Of a DNA stretch of 64,000 nucleotides, positions 10,150 through 19,792 are shown piece by piece. The notes under the pieces were generated by a model. The model had not been told where the DNA came from. It saw only the letters and a list, made by a program, of their open reading frames with translations, and searched no databases. Source of the DNA: Petunia secreta (lineage: Eukaryota; Streptophyta; Magnoliopsida; Solanales; Solanaceae). Location: assembly GCA_029990175.1 (NCBI GenBank), contig JARKIP010000099.1, positions 186,001 through 250,000 of the forward strand, written 5' to 3'. The position numbers were made by a program, and so were the translations under genes. How positions within the stretch are numbered: the stretch's first letter is position 1; every line of letters starts with the position of its first letter.

Positions 10150-10850
10150 TCTCAGCAAGATGTCAATGACCTCAATGTCAAAAAAATCCGCAAACGTCAT
10201 AACTGGCGGCGTAGAAGTAAATGGCATCAACTTTTCCTCGGTGAGGAAGGCCGCGAAATTCTCAACCGGCACGGAAAGAAGATCCCAAATTGAAGGGGGT
10301 GACAATGAAATCATTTTTGAAGAATGAAATTGCCACGAGGTAATGATCCCTCATCATGAGGCCCTGGTTATTACCTTAAGAGTTAACGATTCGGACGTAA
10401 AATGGGTCTTAATAGACCCTGGAAGTTCTGTAAATATCATCAATCGTAGAGCCATTAAACAAATGTGGCTAAAGGACCTTTTCATCCTGAAGACAACCAC
10501 TTTAGCGGGATTCAACAACTCCATAGAAAGGACCCTAGGGGAGATCACCCTCGTGACCACCGCCGAGGGAGTTGACAAGAAGACGACTTTCTAAATAATG
10601 AACGAGGATATGGCCTACAACATCATCATTGGAAGGCCTTGGATTCACGAAATGGAAGCCGTACCATCAATCCTCCATCAAGTAATTAAGATTTCCACCC
10701 CGTGGGGAATTCGTGCAATTCGAAGTGACCAATTAGCGGCTCGAAAATGTCATTCAGTCACTTTAGAAAATGGGAATACCCCGATCGAGCATTCGAAATC
10801 ACAACCAAGCGGCTCAGAGCCCCATGAAGAGGAGAGCTCGGTCCAATAAG
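10150..10850 (+). pseudogene. Tat element: gag-pol junction and aspartic protease relic
   Basis: The first frame gives VITGGVEVNGINFSSVRKAA, a conserved linker before protease in this lineage. The protease follows at 10343-10590 with its active-site region VLIDPGSSVNII. A later frame carries the conserved YNIIIGRPWIH (10615-10650) and the block leading towards RT. Stops at about 10327, 10592 and 10847 break the frame. The active-site Asp is still present. The gag domains expected upstream are absent. Confidence 0.8.
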
Positions 10851-10984
10851 TAGTTCCTCCGAAATAAGAAGAAAAGATCCCAACCTTCATCCAAGAGGCT
10901 AGGAAGTAAAATGCAGAGGACTCAACGCTGGAAGAGCTAGAATCTCATGCCTTATCGGAAGAGTTCCCGGAAAGAGAAATATTC

Positions 10985-11900
10985 ATGGGCTCGGAGCTGG
11001 ACGCCGAGTCTAAAAAAGCTCTCATCAAATTATTAAAAGCCAACGATAATTATTGTGCTTGGTCTCACGCAGAAATGGTGGGGATCGACCCCGAGATCAT
11101 GACGCACAAGCTGAATATAGATCCCAACCATCACCCGGTGAAACAGAAGAAAAGACCCCACTCCAGAGTAAAGAAGAAGGAGATCCAAGACGAAACCTAG
11201 AGGTTGCTCGATAATTGGTTCATAAGAGAATTCAAGTACCCAGATTGGCTCGCTAATATGGTAGCGGTACCCAAGAAAAATGGCAAATGTAGGATGTGTG
11301 TCGACTACACCGACTTGAATAAAGCTTGCCTTAAAGACTCCTACCCTCTACCCAAAATAGACAGGTTAATAGACTCCACGGCTGGACACAAACTCGTAAT
11401 CTTTTTTGGATGCGTATTCGGGGTACAATCAGATCCTGATGGACCCCAGTGATGAAGACAAAACTTTTTTCATCACGGATGAAGGAACTTATTGCAACAA
11501 GGTGATGCCCTTTAGTCTCAACAACGTTGGAGCAACTTATCCTTATCAAAGGTTGGTGAGTCAAATGTTCAAGGACTACATCGGGAAGACGATGGAAGCA
11601 TATATCGATGATATGTTGCTGAAATATGTCCGGCTGGAAGATCATTTGAAATAACTAAAGGAGGCTTTTGCAATTTTGAGACAATATTGCATGAAGCGTA
11701 ACCCCAAAAAGTGTGCCTTTGGGGTTAGCTCGGGCAAATTCCTAGGATTCATTGTCTCGGAGAGAGGCATCGAGGCAAATCCTGATGAGATCAAAGTTAT
11801 ACAAGAAATCCTCAAGGATTTGTCAAGCCCGAAGGAAGTTCAACACTTAACGGGACGATTAGCTGCCTTGAGTCGATTCATTTCAAGGTCATCCAAGCGA
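10985..11900 (+). pseudogene. Tat element: reverse transcriptase relic
   Basis: RT motifs occur in order: VAVPKKNGKCRMCVDYTDLN near 11260-11320, DAYSGYNQI near 11407, the FITDEGTYCNKVMPF block, and the catalytic YIDDML near 11600. The Asp pair of the active site is intact. A stop near 11200, a frameshift near 11400 and a stop near 11652 make it non-functional. The thumb/connection part (KCAFGVSSGKFLGFIVSERG) follows in the next frame. Confidence 0.88.
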
Positions 11901-12368
11901 TACCATAGGTTCTTTTCCGTCTTAAAAAAGAACAGTTTTTTTGAATGGACTCCCGAGTGCAGGGAGGCTCTGAGAGAGTTGAAACATTATTTAGCCAACG
12001 CCTCGCTGTTGGCCAAACCGAAAAATGGCGAAACTTTGTTGGTTTACTTGGCTGTCTCTAAGTTGTCGGTCAGCGCAGTTCTGGTTCGGGAGGAAGAAGG
12101 AAAGCAACAGCAAATATACTATGCTAGCAAAGCTCTCCTCGACGCCGAAACAAGGTATCCCTATTTAGAGAAATTATCACTTGCACTAGTCATGGCTGCT
12201 CGAAAGTTGTGCCCTTACTTCCAATGCCATCCAATAGATGTAGTAACAACTCCCCCTTTAAGAAGTATATTGCATAAGCCAGAATTGTCGAGGAGGTTAT
12301 CCAGGTGGGCAGTCGTGCTAAGCGAATATGACACTGTATACCAACCTCGTATAGCCATAAAATCCTAA
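11900..12368 (+). pseudogene. Tat element: first (gypsy-type) RNase H relic
   Basis: The frame continues from the RT thumb into the LLVYLAVSKLSVSAVLVREE block, then IYYASKALLDAETRYPYLEK and the terminal RWAVVLSEYDTVYQPR. This is the usual end of gypsy RNase H. One in-frame stop (12366) separates it from the next domain. Confidence 0.85.
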
Positions 12369-12830
12369 GTGTTAGATGATTTCGTAGCTGATTTTAGCAT
12401 TAAACTACTTCCCGAGTCGGAAAAAGAGAGTCTAGTTTTGAAGGGTCTCACCTATGGGGTATGGAGGATTTACACAGATGGAGCGGCTAATTCCAACGGC
12501 TCAGGGCTCGGGATAGTGCTCGTAGCTCCCGCAGGGGAAAAGCTAAGGCACGCAATGAAATCCGAGAGGCTAACCAACAATGAAGCTGAATACGAGGCCG
12601 CCATAGCAGGATTAAAGCTGGCCAAAGAAATGGGAGTTGAGAATATAGAGCTAAGGTGTGACTCGCAACTCGTGGTGAATCAAGTCCTCGGTGGATGTAC
12701 GGCTCGAGAGCCCAGAATGAAACAGTTCGTTGTAAGAATGCAGCGCGCTTTTCAAGAATAGAAGGTCATTCAAATACCACGAGAAGAAAACTTCGAGGCC
12801 GATGCTTTGGCAAACTTGGCCTCGGTGGTG
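12369..12830 (+). pseudogene. Tat element: second RNase H (aRNH) domain
   Basis: A complete second RNase H fold follows the first. IYTDGAANSNGSGLGIVL gives the first catalytic Asp region, NNEAEYEAAIAGL the Glu helix and LRCDSQLVVNQV the next Asp, with EADALANLA in the tail. Presence of a second RNase H between RNase H and integrase is a diagnostic of the Tat branch. A stop at 12759 precedes the tail. Confidence 0.9.
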
Positions 12831-13752
12831 GAAGCAGACGACTCAGGGACTGACGCCACAGTTAGGATTTTCTATAGCCATGGGAATGATGAAGCTGAAA
12901 GTAAATATGGTGAATCGACATTGGGATTGGCGAACAAAGTTCATCTCCTACCTAGAGTCGGGGATACCACCAGACAAAAAGGAAGCGGCAAAATTCAGAA
13001 AGCAAGTAGTCCCATACACAATGATATACGGGTAATTGTACAAAAAGCTTTATTTCGGACCAATGGCCAAATATCTAGGCCTAGGGAAATATGAATATGT
13101 GATGAAAGAAGTGCATGAAGGAACATGTGGCAATCAATCTGGAGCCAAAGCCCTTGTGCGAAAACTACTCCGAGCTGGCTACTATTGGCTCGAACTGAGC
13201 GAGCATGCTATAGTGTTTGTTAGGAATTACGACAAATGTCAAAAGCATGCTTCCATGATTCACCAACAAGCCGAGTCCTTGCGCTCAGTGGTTTCGTCGT
13301 GGCCTTTCATGAAGTGGAGAATGGATATCGTAGGGCCATTCCCTAAAGAGAAGGGCAGTGTCAAATACATCCTCGTGATCACTGATTATTTTTCCAAATG
13401 GATCGAAGCAGGAGCTATTGCTAGAATCAGGCAAAAAAAAGTCATTGACTTCGTATGGAAAAATATATATGCCAATTTGGAGTACCAAGGGAGATTACCT
13501 GTGATAATGGCACACAATTCGTTGGCTTGGAGGTTACAACTTTCTTCAAAAAATGAGGGATCAAAAGGGTGACCTCGACACCCTACCACCCCAGTGCCTA
13601 TTTTCAAGCTGAATCATCAAATAGCATTATCGTCGACAACCTTAAAAAGAGAATGGACTAGGCCAAAGGCTCATGGCCCGATGAGTTACCTGAAGTGTTA
13701 TGGGCAATAAGAACAATAATAGGGAAAAGGTCCTATCAACTGGCAGACCTTT
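12830..13752 (+). pseudogene. Tat element: integrase relic
   Basis: The zinc-binding HHCC region (VHEGTCGNQSGAKALV ... NYDKCQKHA) has lost its second His (Q) and first Cys (Y). The catalytic core shows D1 in WRMDIVGPFP and ITDYFSKWIEA. In another frame D2 appears in ITCDNGTQFVG (about 13495) and E in YFQAESSN (about 13600). The C-terminal PDELPEVLWAIRT block ends near 13710. Several frame changes and stops inactivate it. Confidence 0.87.
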
Positions 13753-14340
13753 AAGGGAAACAAGAGTTCTTAAATTAGAACATATCCAACTTGAAAAGGT
13801 ACTACTTCTAGCATAAACGAGACATGGCCCCGAAGTCGACAGTGCTCGAGTCATCATCCTTCACACTAAACCACTGGGGGTGGCAAGGAAATGAGAGCCA
13901 TCTGCAATCGACTCATAGGCTCGTAGCTCAAGTTCTTCAAAAAATAACCCAGACTTAGGGACTCAACTCGAAAACTTTGAAATATGGAGATCGCTCGAGG
14001 CCCGGTTGAAATGTGCTCGGTTACTTATACTCGTTGCCTCAAACGGATTTTGTAAATAAAATATGCCTAAGTACAACTAGGCTCTATGTAAACTGACTTG
14101 ATTTCTAGTAATGGAATAAAAATCGATTTGTCATCTTTTTATCCATTAAACTTTGCTTAAGCCTCGGCTCGAGAAAGAGACGTCATCCTAAGCTAGCTCT
14201 ATAATACATTTAAAGTCTTACAAGCAAACCAAAAACTGAAAAAGATATCGAAATAGTTAATATATTCACAAGGCTCGAAGGCCAGAAAAATTACAAGAAA
14301 ATGGCCCGAAGGCCCAAGAACAAAAAAAATGAGCAGTCGT
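13753..14340. other. Spacer between pol and the antisense gene of the Tat element
   Basis: There is no coding signal on either strand. It includes the decayed end of integrase and a short AT-rich stretch (14040-14330) that would hold the 3' untranslated regions of two converging transcription units. Confidence 0.6.
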
Positions 14341-16954
14341 TCACTCAGACCCACTATTGCTACCCGAAGTCTGTCCTTCAGACGAGCTATCGCTACTCGA
14401 AAGGAGCTGATCTAAAAACTTCCGAGCCGTAGCGACATCTACCTTAGCCTTGGCAATCTCTTCATCCAAACTAACCCCCTTCTTACATTGTTCGAGGGTC
14501 CTCAACTTGGTCTGGATGATTGCCCAATTTCTGTCAACCTTTTCTTGGGTAGCTCTAAAGTCTAATTTGGCCTTGAACTTGGATTTAAGCTTAGAAGAGG
14601 AGGCTGGCTTTCTACCCCGAAGGGTCTTCACTTCGGCTTCAAGAACCTTGTTCTTAGCTTCAACCTCGTTCATCTTTAAGGTGAGCAATAGAGATCTCTC
14701 CTCGAATTGCTCAGTTAATTTTCTGAGTGTCGTCTCTGCTGCATCAGCCTGCTTCTAAAGCTCAGCTCGATGACTATCGTCTTGAAACCCTTTCTCAGCC
14801 AAAAGATTGGCAACTTCTCTGCGAGCCTGAGAGAGTTCAGCACCTAATTGCTCGACTTCTTTCTGAGATCGACCCAAATTGGCTTCTGAGTCAGAGAGTT
14901 ACTTTTTGAGCTCAGAAACATGAGCTTCGAGCAAACTCCTCCTACGATCCCACTCATCCCCAACCCGCCGAAGTTGCGATGTTCATTGGGCTTCGATCTC
15001 AGCTGCCTTCATGGCATAGACGCAGCCCTACAACCAAGGGGAAGGAATCAAAAATGGGAAAATCGATTAAATCAAAAAATCAGTAAAGCAAGTAAAACCT
15101 CACATGAATAGATTCTTGAGCCGAGTAGGCCATCAAATCGTCCGAGGGGATGTTCTTGAGCCGATCGATTTCTAAAGGCCCAAGCAACCTCTTGCAGCTA
15201 ATGGCAACCCCCATGCTATCATCCAGCATGCAAACATCTATTGGAACTGGAATTCGCCTAATCCCTTGAGGAAGGTTTTCCTTAGCCGGAGTTGGATCGG
15301 TCCTTGCCCGCCTCGCAGACGAAATCACCTCAACAGACTTGGCATTCGCCCTCGGCAGACTTAGCCCCGCCAGACTCAAACTCCTCGCGAACCTTGTCAA
15401 CAACTTGACTTGGTTCCTTTATTCTCGCCGCCTCGACCTCACTTAGAACACATACATCATCTGGTTTATCAATTAGTCTTCGCCAAGGAACCGTAGGCAA
15501 ATCAACCCAAGGGAATTTAGCCTTAGCTAGCTTTTTTGTCGTGTCGCCCTTTCTTTTCGAACCTAAAGAGAAGAAAACACGTTATTCAAATGAAAAGAAA
15601 AGAAAAGAAGAGAGAGATATACGAAAAGTAAACAATACTACCTCTCGGGACCTGAGTAAGAGTCTAGACAGACTCCTCGATATAATGCAAACTGGCTTCG
15701 ACGTCAGGGACCTCGACGACTTCCGCTCGTCGTCCCTGCTTTTTCTTCTTTGTTTTCTTCTTCTCCTTCTTGTCTTCTTTCTTCTCCGCCTTGGCAGGCA
15801 ACTCATTGAGATCTAAAAAAACCCAAGAGGAGTAAGACCAAGAAGAGACGCATCAAGAAAAAAGAATATCAAATTCGGAAACATACTAACCCAGTCGCTT
15901 GCCCGACCACTTGTTTTCTGCACGGGCAGCTAAAACTATCCAATCTCTCAGCAGCCTCCCCTCGGTATTGATAATGGCTTGCACCTAAGCCTCCAAATTC
16001 TTGCGAGGATTGATTGGATGTTTCCTAGCTAAAAAGTACAACAAAGAGTTAGCCTTCCCACACTTATTAAAGCTGAATAAAGAGTAAAACTAGAGGAAAA
16101 CTTACGCGTTCTGTTCCACACCTCGGAGAACCCAGGCCCGATAGAAAGAAAAGAGGTAGGAAGAAGAACAAACCAATCACACCAGCTACGATCATCGGTG
16201 TCGTCGCTTTTGGTGATGAGGGAAAATTGGCCCCACTTGTTTAACTGCACAACGCCATCTTTGTGCAGAGAAGGAGAAAACAAAGAAATTAAGTAATCGT
16301 ACTCAAATACGACCCCAGCTTTACGACTAATATAGTCGAGATACTGAATGACCCTCCAGAAGCAGGGGCCTAGCTGAGCCAAGCAGACGTTGTGTGACCT
16401 ACAAAAAGTGTCAACCACGGGGTGAAGAGGAAGGGAAAAACCTATTAGAAATGGATAAGTATAGACAGAAAATTGCCCCCAAACACTATCGCACGTGTAG
16501 TGCTCGGGGTTAGGAATCGAGATCGGGATCTCGGGGCCCCAATTGCCCTCCTCTCTAATCAAAGTGATATGCTCCTCCAAGAAAAGGCTTGGGAAAAGCT
16601 GAATGGGGAGATTCCTTCTCCTCCTAATATCCGAGGCCGTTTGACCCCTCATCCTAAAGTCTTTAGTAGAATCAAATCACCTTGGGATAACCCATTGAGG
16701 TTTGAGCTCCCCTTGATAAACTTGCTTCTTTTCTTCTTCAAGGGCGAGGTATCAACCACCTCACTATCATTGTCATAATCCACAGCCTTTTTAGTCGCCA
16801 CCTCATCATCACCAATGGAAGGTTCTTGACTGGCGGCGCTACGACTGTCATCCGAACGAGAAGAAGTTGTCGATGGGGGAGAATTTAATAAATCATCAGT
16901 TGATGCCAAAATACAGGCATCAACAATGTTTTCATGATGAGAATTTGAAGACAT
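14341..16954 (-). pseudogene. Antisense five-exon gene of the Tat element (Transposase_28-like N-terminus, coiled-coil C-terminus)
   Basis: Exons read on the minus strand are 16954-16106, 16028-15891, 15812-15642, 15562-15104 and 15027-14341. All four introns (77, 78, 79 and 76 bp) have GT...AG ends with good donors (GTAAGT, GTTAGT, GTAGTA, GTGAGG), and each join keeps the reading frame. Exon 1 has an acidic Ser-rich start (MSSNSHHENIVDAC) and a domain with PFLIGFSLPLHPVVDTFCR and LGPCFWRVIQYL. This resembles PF04195 (Transposase_28, 'putative gypsy type transposon'), despite the name not a known catalytic transposase. Exon 3 is Lys-rich. Exon 5 encodes a long coiled coil and a Ser-rich tail. 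In-frame stops (one in exon 2, one in exon 3, three in exon 5) and frameshifts in exons 1 (about 16650) and 4 make it a pseudogene. Its role is unknown. Confidence 0.8.
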
Positions 16955-17255
16955 GATAAAGTTTTTAAAGTGATAGCAAGGTTGGAAAAACGAAAATGAG
17001 TTCAAGAAAAAAATGAAACGATGAAAATAATGACATAAGGTGGCTAATTTATAGCAAAGTACAAGTGGATTGAAATGACATGATTACAGTTACATGGGGA
17101 AGATAAAAAAGTTGCAGCCATTCAAAACAAGGCCATATGCGGAGGATGCGACATTGAAGCGACGCTGGCCTTTTCAAATCTCTTGGCAAAAAATACGCGA
17201 TGTTACTCTCCCGCCTAATTCAATTCCACCCCTCAAAAAATTCTGACAATTGTTC

Positions 17256-17268
17256 AAAGGGTGGGAAG
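17256..17268 (+). promoter_or_regulatory. Polypurine tract of the Tat element
   Basis: aaagggtgggaag lies 5 bp before the 3' LTR (TGTATTGG at 17274), where plus-strand DNA synthesis would be primed. Confidence 0.75.
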
Positions 17269-17273
17269 CTATC

Positions 17274-17817
17274 TGTATTGGGTAAAAACCCCCCACCGTC
17301 TCGGTGTAAGGACTCAAACCACAAAATAATCAAGCCTCACCGAGGACATCCTTCTGAGGGAATAGTCATCAACTCCCCCTCGAGAAGAATCTAGGCGAGA
17401 ATGAGCGATATGGCGACCCCTCGAGGAATTGAGTCACCTCGGCGGAACTACCATCTCTAGTTGTAACTGTTGACCGTTGCTCTTACATTTAAGAAGAAGA
17501 TCATGAGCTGACCACGATTAAATGTGGAGTATTGGCCATTAAGGCGTTGTTATTATGGCTGTAATGTTATTCTTTCCATCAATTATAAATAGGATTCGTT
17601 CGTAACCAACAGGGACACACAGAAATACAATACTTGACCTACATTTTTTGCACTTTATCTCGTTTATCAGTTGGCTTATTCCTTGCCTCGTTATTCTTTA
17701 AAGCACTCATCTCATTTAAATCTGATCCTAACCCAAGCATGACTTCGTACAAGCAAATTATCAATAAAACCCAAAACAAATTTGATTTGTTATCCTATCT
17801 CAATTTAGGCAAACACA
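17274..17817 (+). repeat. 3' LTR of the Tat element
   Basis: The 544 bp partner of 9546-10088 has the same TGTATTGG start, TATA box (17585-17592) and AAACACA end. It is followed by the TSD tatag. Confidence 0.92.
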
Positions 17818-18013
17818 TATAGCAAAAGAAATACAGAATCACCCTTGAAAGGAACATTGTATATTGGGTAATTATTACTAGGTACGTTTATGTCTTTCCT
17901 CAATTGAAATAGTTTTACTTTGAGAATTATTGGTTATTTGGGTATGGGTCATGGGTCATTCATGTGGACTGACCTAATCCAGTTTGAAGAGATAAATACA
18001 AGGAAGTTACAGT
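17818..18013. repeat. Segmental duplication, copy 2, right part, plus unassigned flank
   Basis: 17818-17928 resumes the homology to 5945-6062 exactly where the Tat element interrupted it. From about 17930 to the Ogre LTR at 18014 the sequence no longer matches copy 1 and I recognise nothing in it. Confidence 0.75.
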
Positions 18014-18447
18014 TGACACCCAATTTTGTCCCGAAAATTTTAAATAAAGTCTAGTTATTTTAAATTAAAATCAATTATTAAAAATTAAAGGTAATCGATC
18101 GATTTTAAAAGAAAAAGGTTAAAATCGCACTGCGTAGCCTTAATTGTTTCCTACCCGCACAACATCCCCATTTATGTTTAATTATCCTAAAGGTTAAATT
18201 CGTTCCTATCCTAAAATACTAGCCTTCATGTGCAATTTCTTCATTTCTTAACTAAATTCAAAAAAAAGGGGGCTAATTGCGTTCCTGTGACTAAAATCGA
18301 GCCTACCTACACAAAATAATATATACAATATACACATCCCTTAAATCAGAAAAATCCCAATTCCCTTAGAGGGGTTCTAGGTTTTGATATCAGAAAAAAA
18401 CGGCAGCAGCATAAACTTTAGGATTCTACTGATTTTACTGATTTTCT

Positions 18448-18451
<4 letters not shown>

Positions 18452-18536
<85 letters not shown>
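18452..18536. repeat. (AT)n microsatellite, about 85 bp
   Basis: This is an uninterrupted AT-dinucleotide run inside the Ogre LTR. Open frames across it encode only Ile-Tyr repeats and are not genes. Confidence 0.98.
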
Positions 18537-18538
<2 letters not shown>

Positions 18539-19767
18539 ATTGAGTAAATATAGTGGAGGTGGAAATCTAGTTTCCGAGATACATTGCAGTCTCTTAATCT
18601 TCATCGTCATCGCTTGTTCGAGTCATTATTCCTCTAACCTTGACTTTGTTCACTGCCTCTAAGCAGGTAACACACCTTTTTTTTTTTTTTACAAATTTCA
18701 TTATGTTATGTATGTTTTGTGTACCATCATACTAAAGTTTCATTTGTGTTAAAAGAACTTATGTTGTGAAAATAAATAAGAAATGGCATAGGTTAATAGA
18801 AGTGAGTGCAATTGACTTTTTTTTAGTAGACTGTTTTAGGCAGTTAGGAGTAAAGTATGGCTCTTTATTTTGTTCTTGGTTTAGTGAGATGTTGAAGAGC
18901 CATAAGCTGAAATCAGGGCTTGTTTCATTTGAAAATGTATGCTTATTCTTTGTTTCAAACAAAATCTATTAAATGTGAAATGGTTGAAAAGTTAGCATAA
19001 ATGTTGTTCTAGAGATGTATGTGTACAGTTATGATCAAATGTACATGTATGTTTGTTCTACTGGTATGTATGCATACATTTGTGATTATGCAGTTTGTTA
19101 GGGGAAAAGAATGAGGTTTTGAGAGATATTTTGAATGTTTTGAAGGTTGTAGAAGTGTGACAAAGGCTGTTTGTTCAGGGTGGCCTGCATATGTAGGTTT
19201 TAGATTGTTTGCAGGTTGTCCAGGGTGAAGTTTGTGAGGGGTGGATTATTTGCCCATGTTGCTATGTGTTTGTTGCAGGTTTTAGATAGATGTTAGTGTA
19301 GTTGAGTGTGTTTGCATGGGATTTAGGTCAGTTGTCTGGTTTAGGGAGTCATAGGATGTTTAGGGGTTTTATAGGGGTCAAGAATGAGGCTCTTGGCAGG
19401 CTGGTAGAGGGTCATTAGATGTGTAGATGGTTGTTTTTGTAGGTGCAGGTTTTTGCAGAGGTGAGGAGGGCCAGTTTGGGTTCCTGGCTTGCTTTGCAAG
19501 TTCAGGAAAGGAATTCAGGGGTGTAGTTGTGTTCTGGTATGGTGAAGAGGCTTAAAGGGGTTCAGGGTTTGCTTAGTTCTTTGGAGAGTTTATCATGTTG
19601 ATTTCTAGGGGTTTGTTCAGGTCCTAGTGAGTGTTAAGGGTCTGGTGCAGAAGGTTTGGTGTCTGGTTTCCAGGCAGGATCAGGTAAGGTTTTGGAGCCT
19701 GGATGTCTTGAGTGTTATGTGAGGATGTTCTTGAGAAGTATGAGGGTGTTCAGGTGAGTATTTGAGA

Positions 19768-19792
19768 GTGTGTGTGTGTGTGTGTGTGTGTG
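19768..19792. repeat. (TG)n microsatellite in the T/G-rich LTR segment
   Basis: About 12 TG units lie in a longer G/T-biased strand. This stretch could also form Z-DNA-prone DNA, but that is inference only. Confidence 0.9.

Larger units (their letters stand above)
9546..17817 (+). mobile_element. Complete but degenerate Tat-lineage Ty3/gypsy LTR retrotransposon
   Basis: The element is bounded by TGT...ACA LTRs and flanked by identical 5 bp target duplications tatag at 9541-9545 and 17818-17822. It interrupts the duplicated cysteine-rich block, whose two halves rejoin cleanly if the element and one TSD are removed. Order: 5' LTR, primer site, relic of gag, protease, RT, RNase H, a second RNase H, integrase, an antisense spliced gene, polypurine tract, 3' LTR. 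The second RNase H after the normal one and the extra ORF before the 3' LTR place it in the Tat/Ogre branch. Most of gag is missing because protease-proximal sequence starts within about 100 bp of the primer site. The LTRs differ at several dozen positions by eye, so the insertion is not recent. Confidence 0.93.

Noticed and set aside
14450..15111. Plus-strand ORFs of 60-102 codons in the Tat element
   Set aside because: They are complements of the antisense gene exons and lack family features.
18377..18662. ORFs of 77 and 92 codons on both strands
   Set aside because: They consist largely of Ile-Tyr repeats from the AT microsatellite and lie inside the Ogre LTR.
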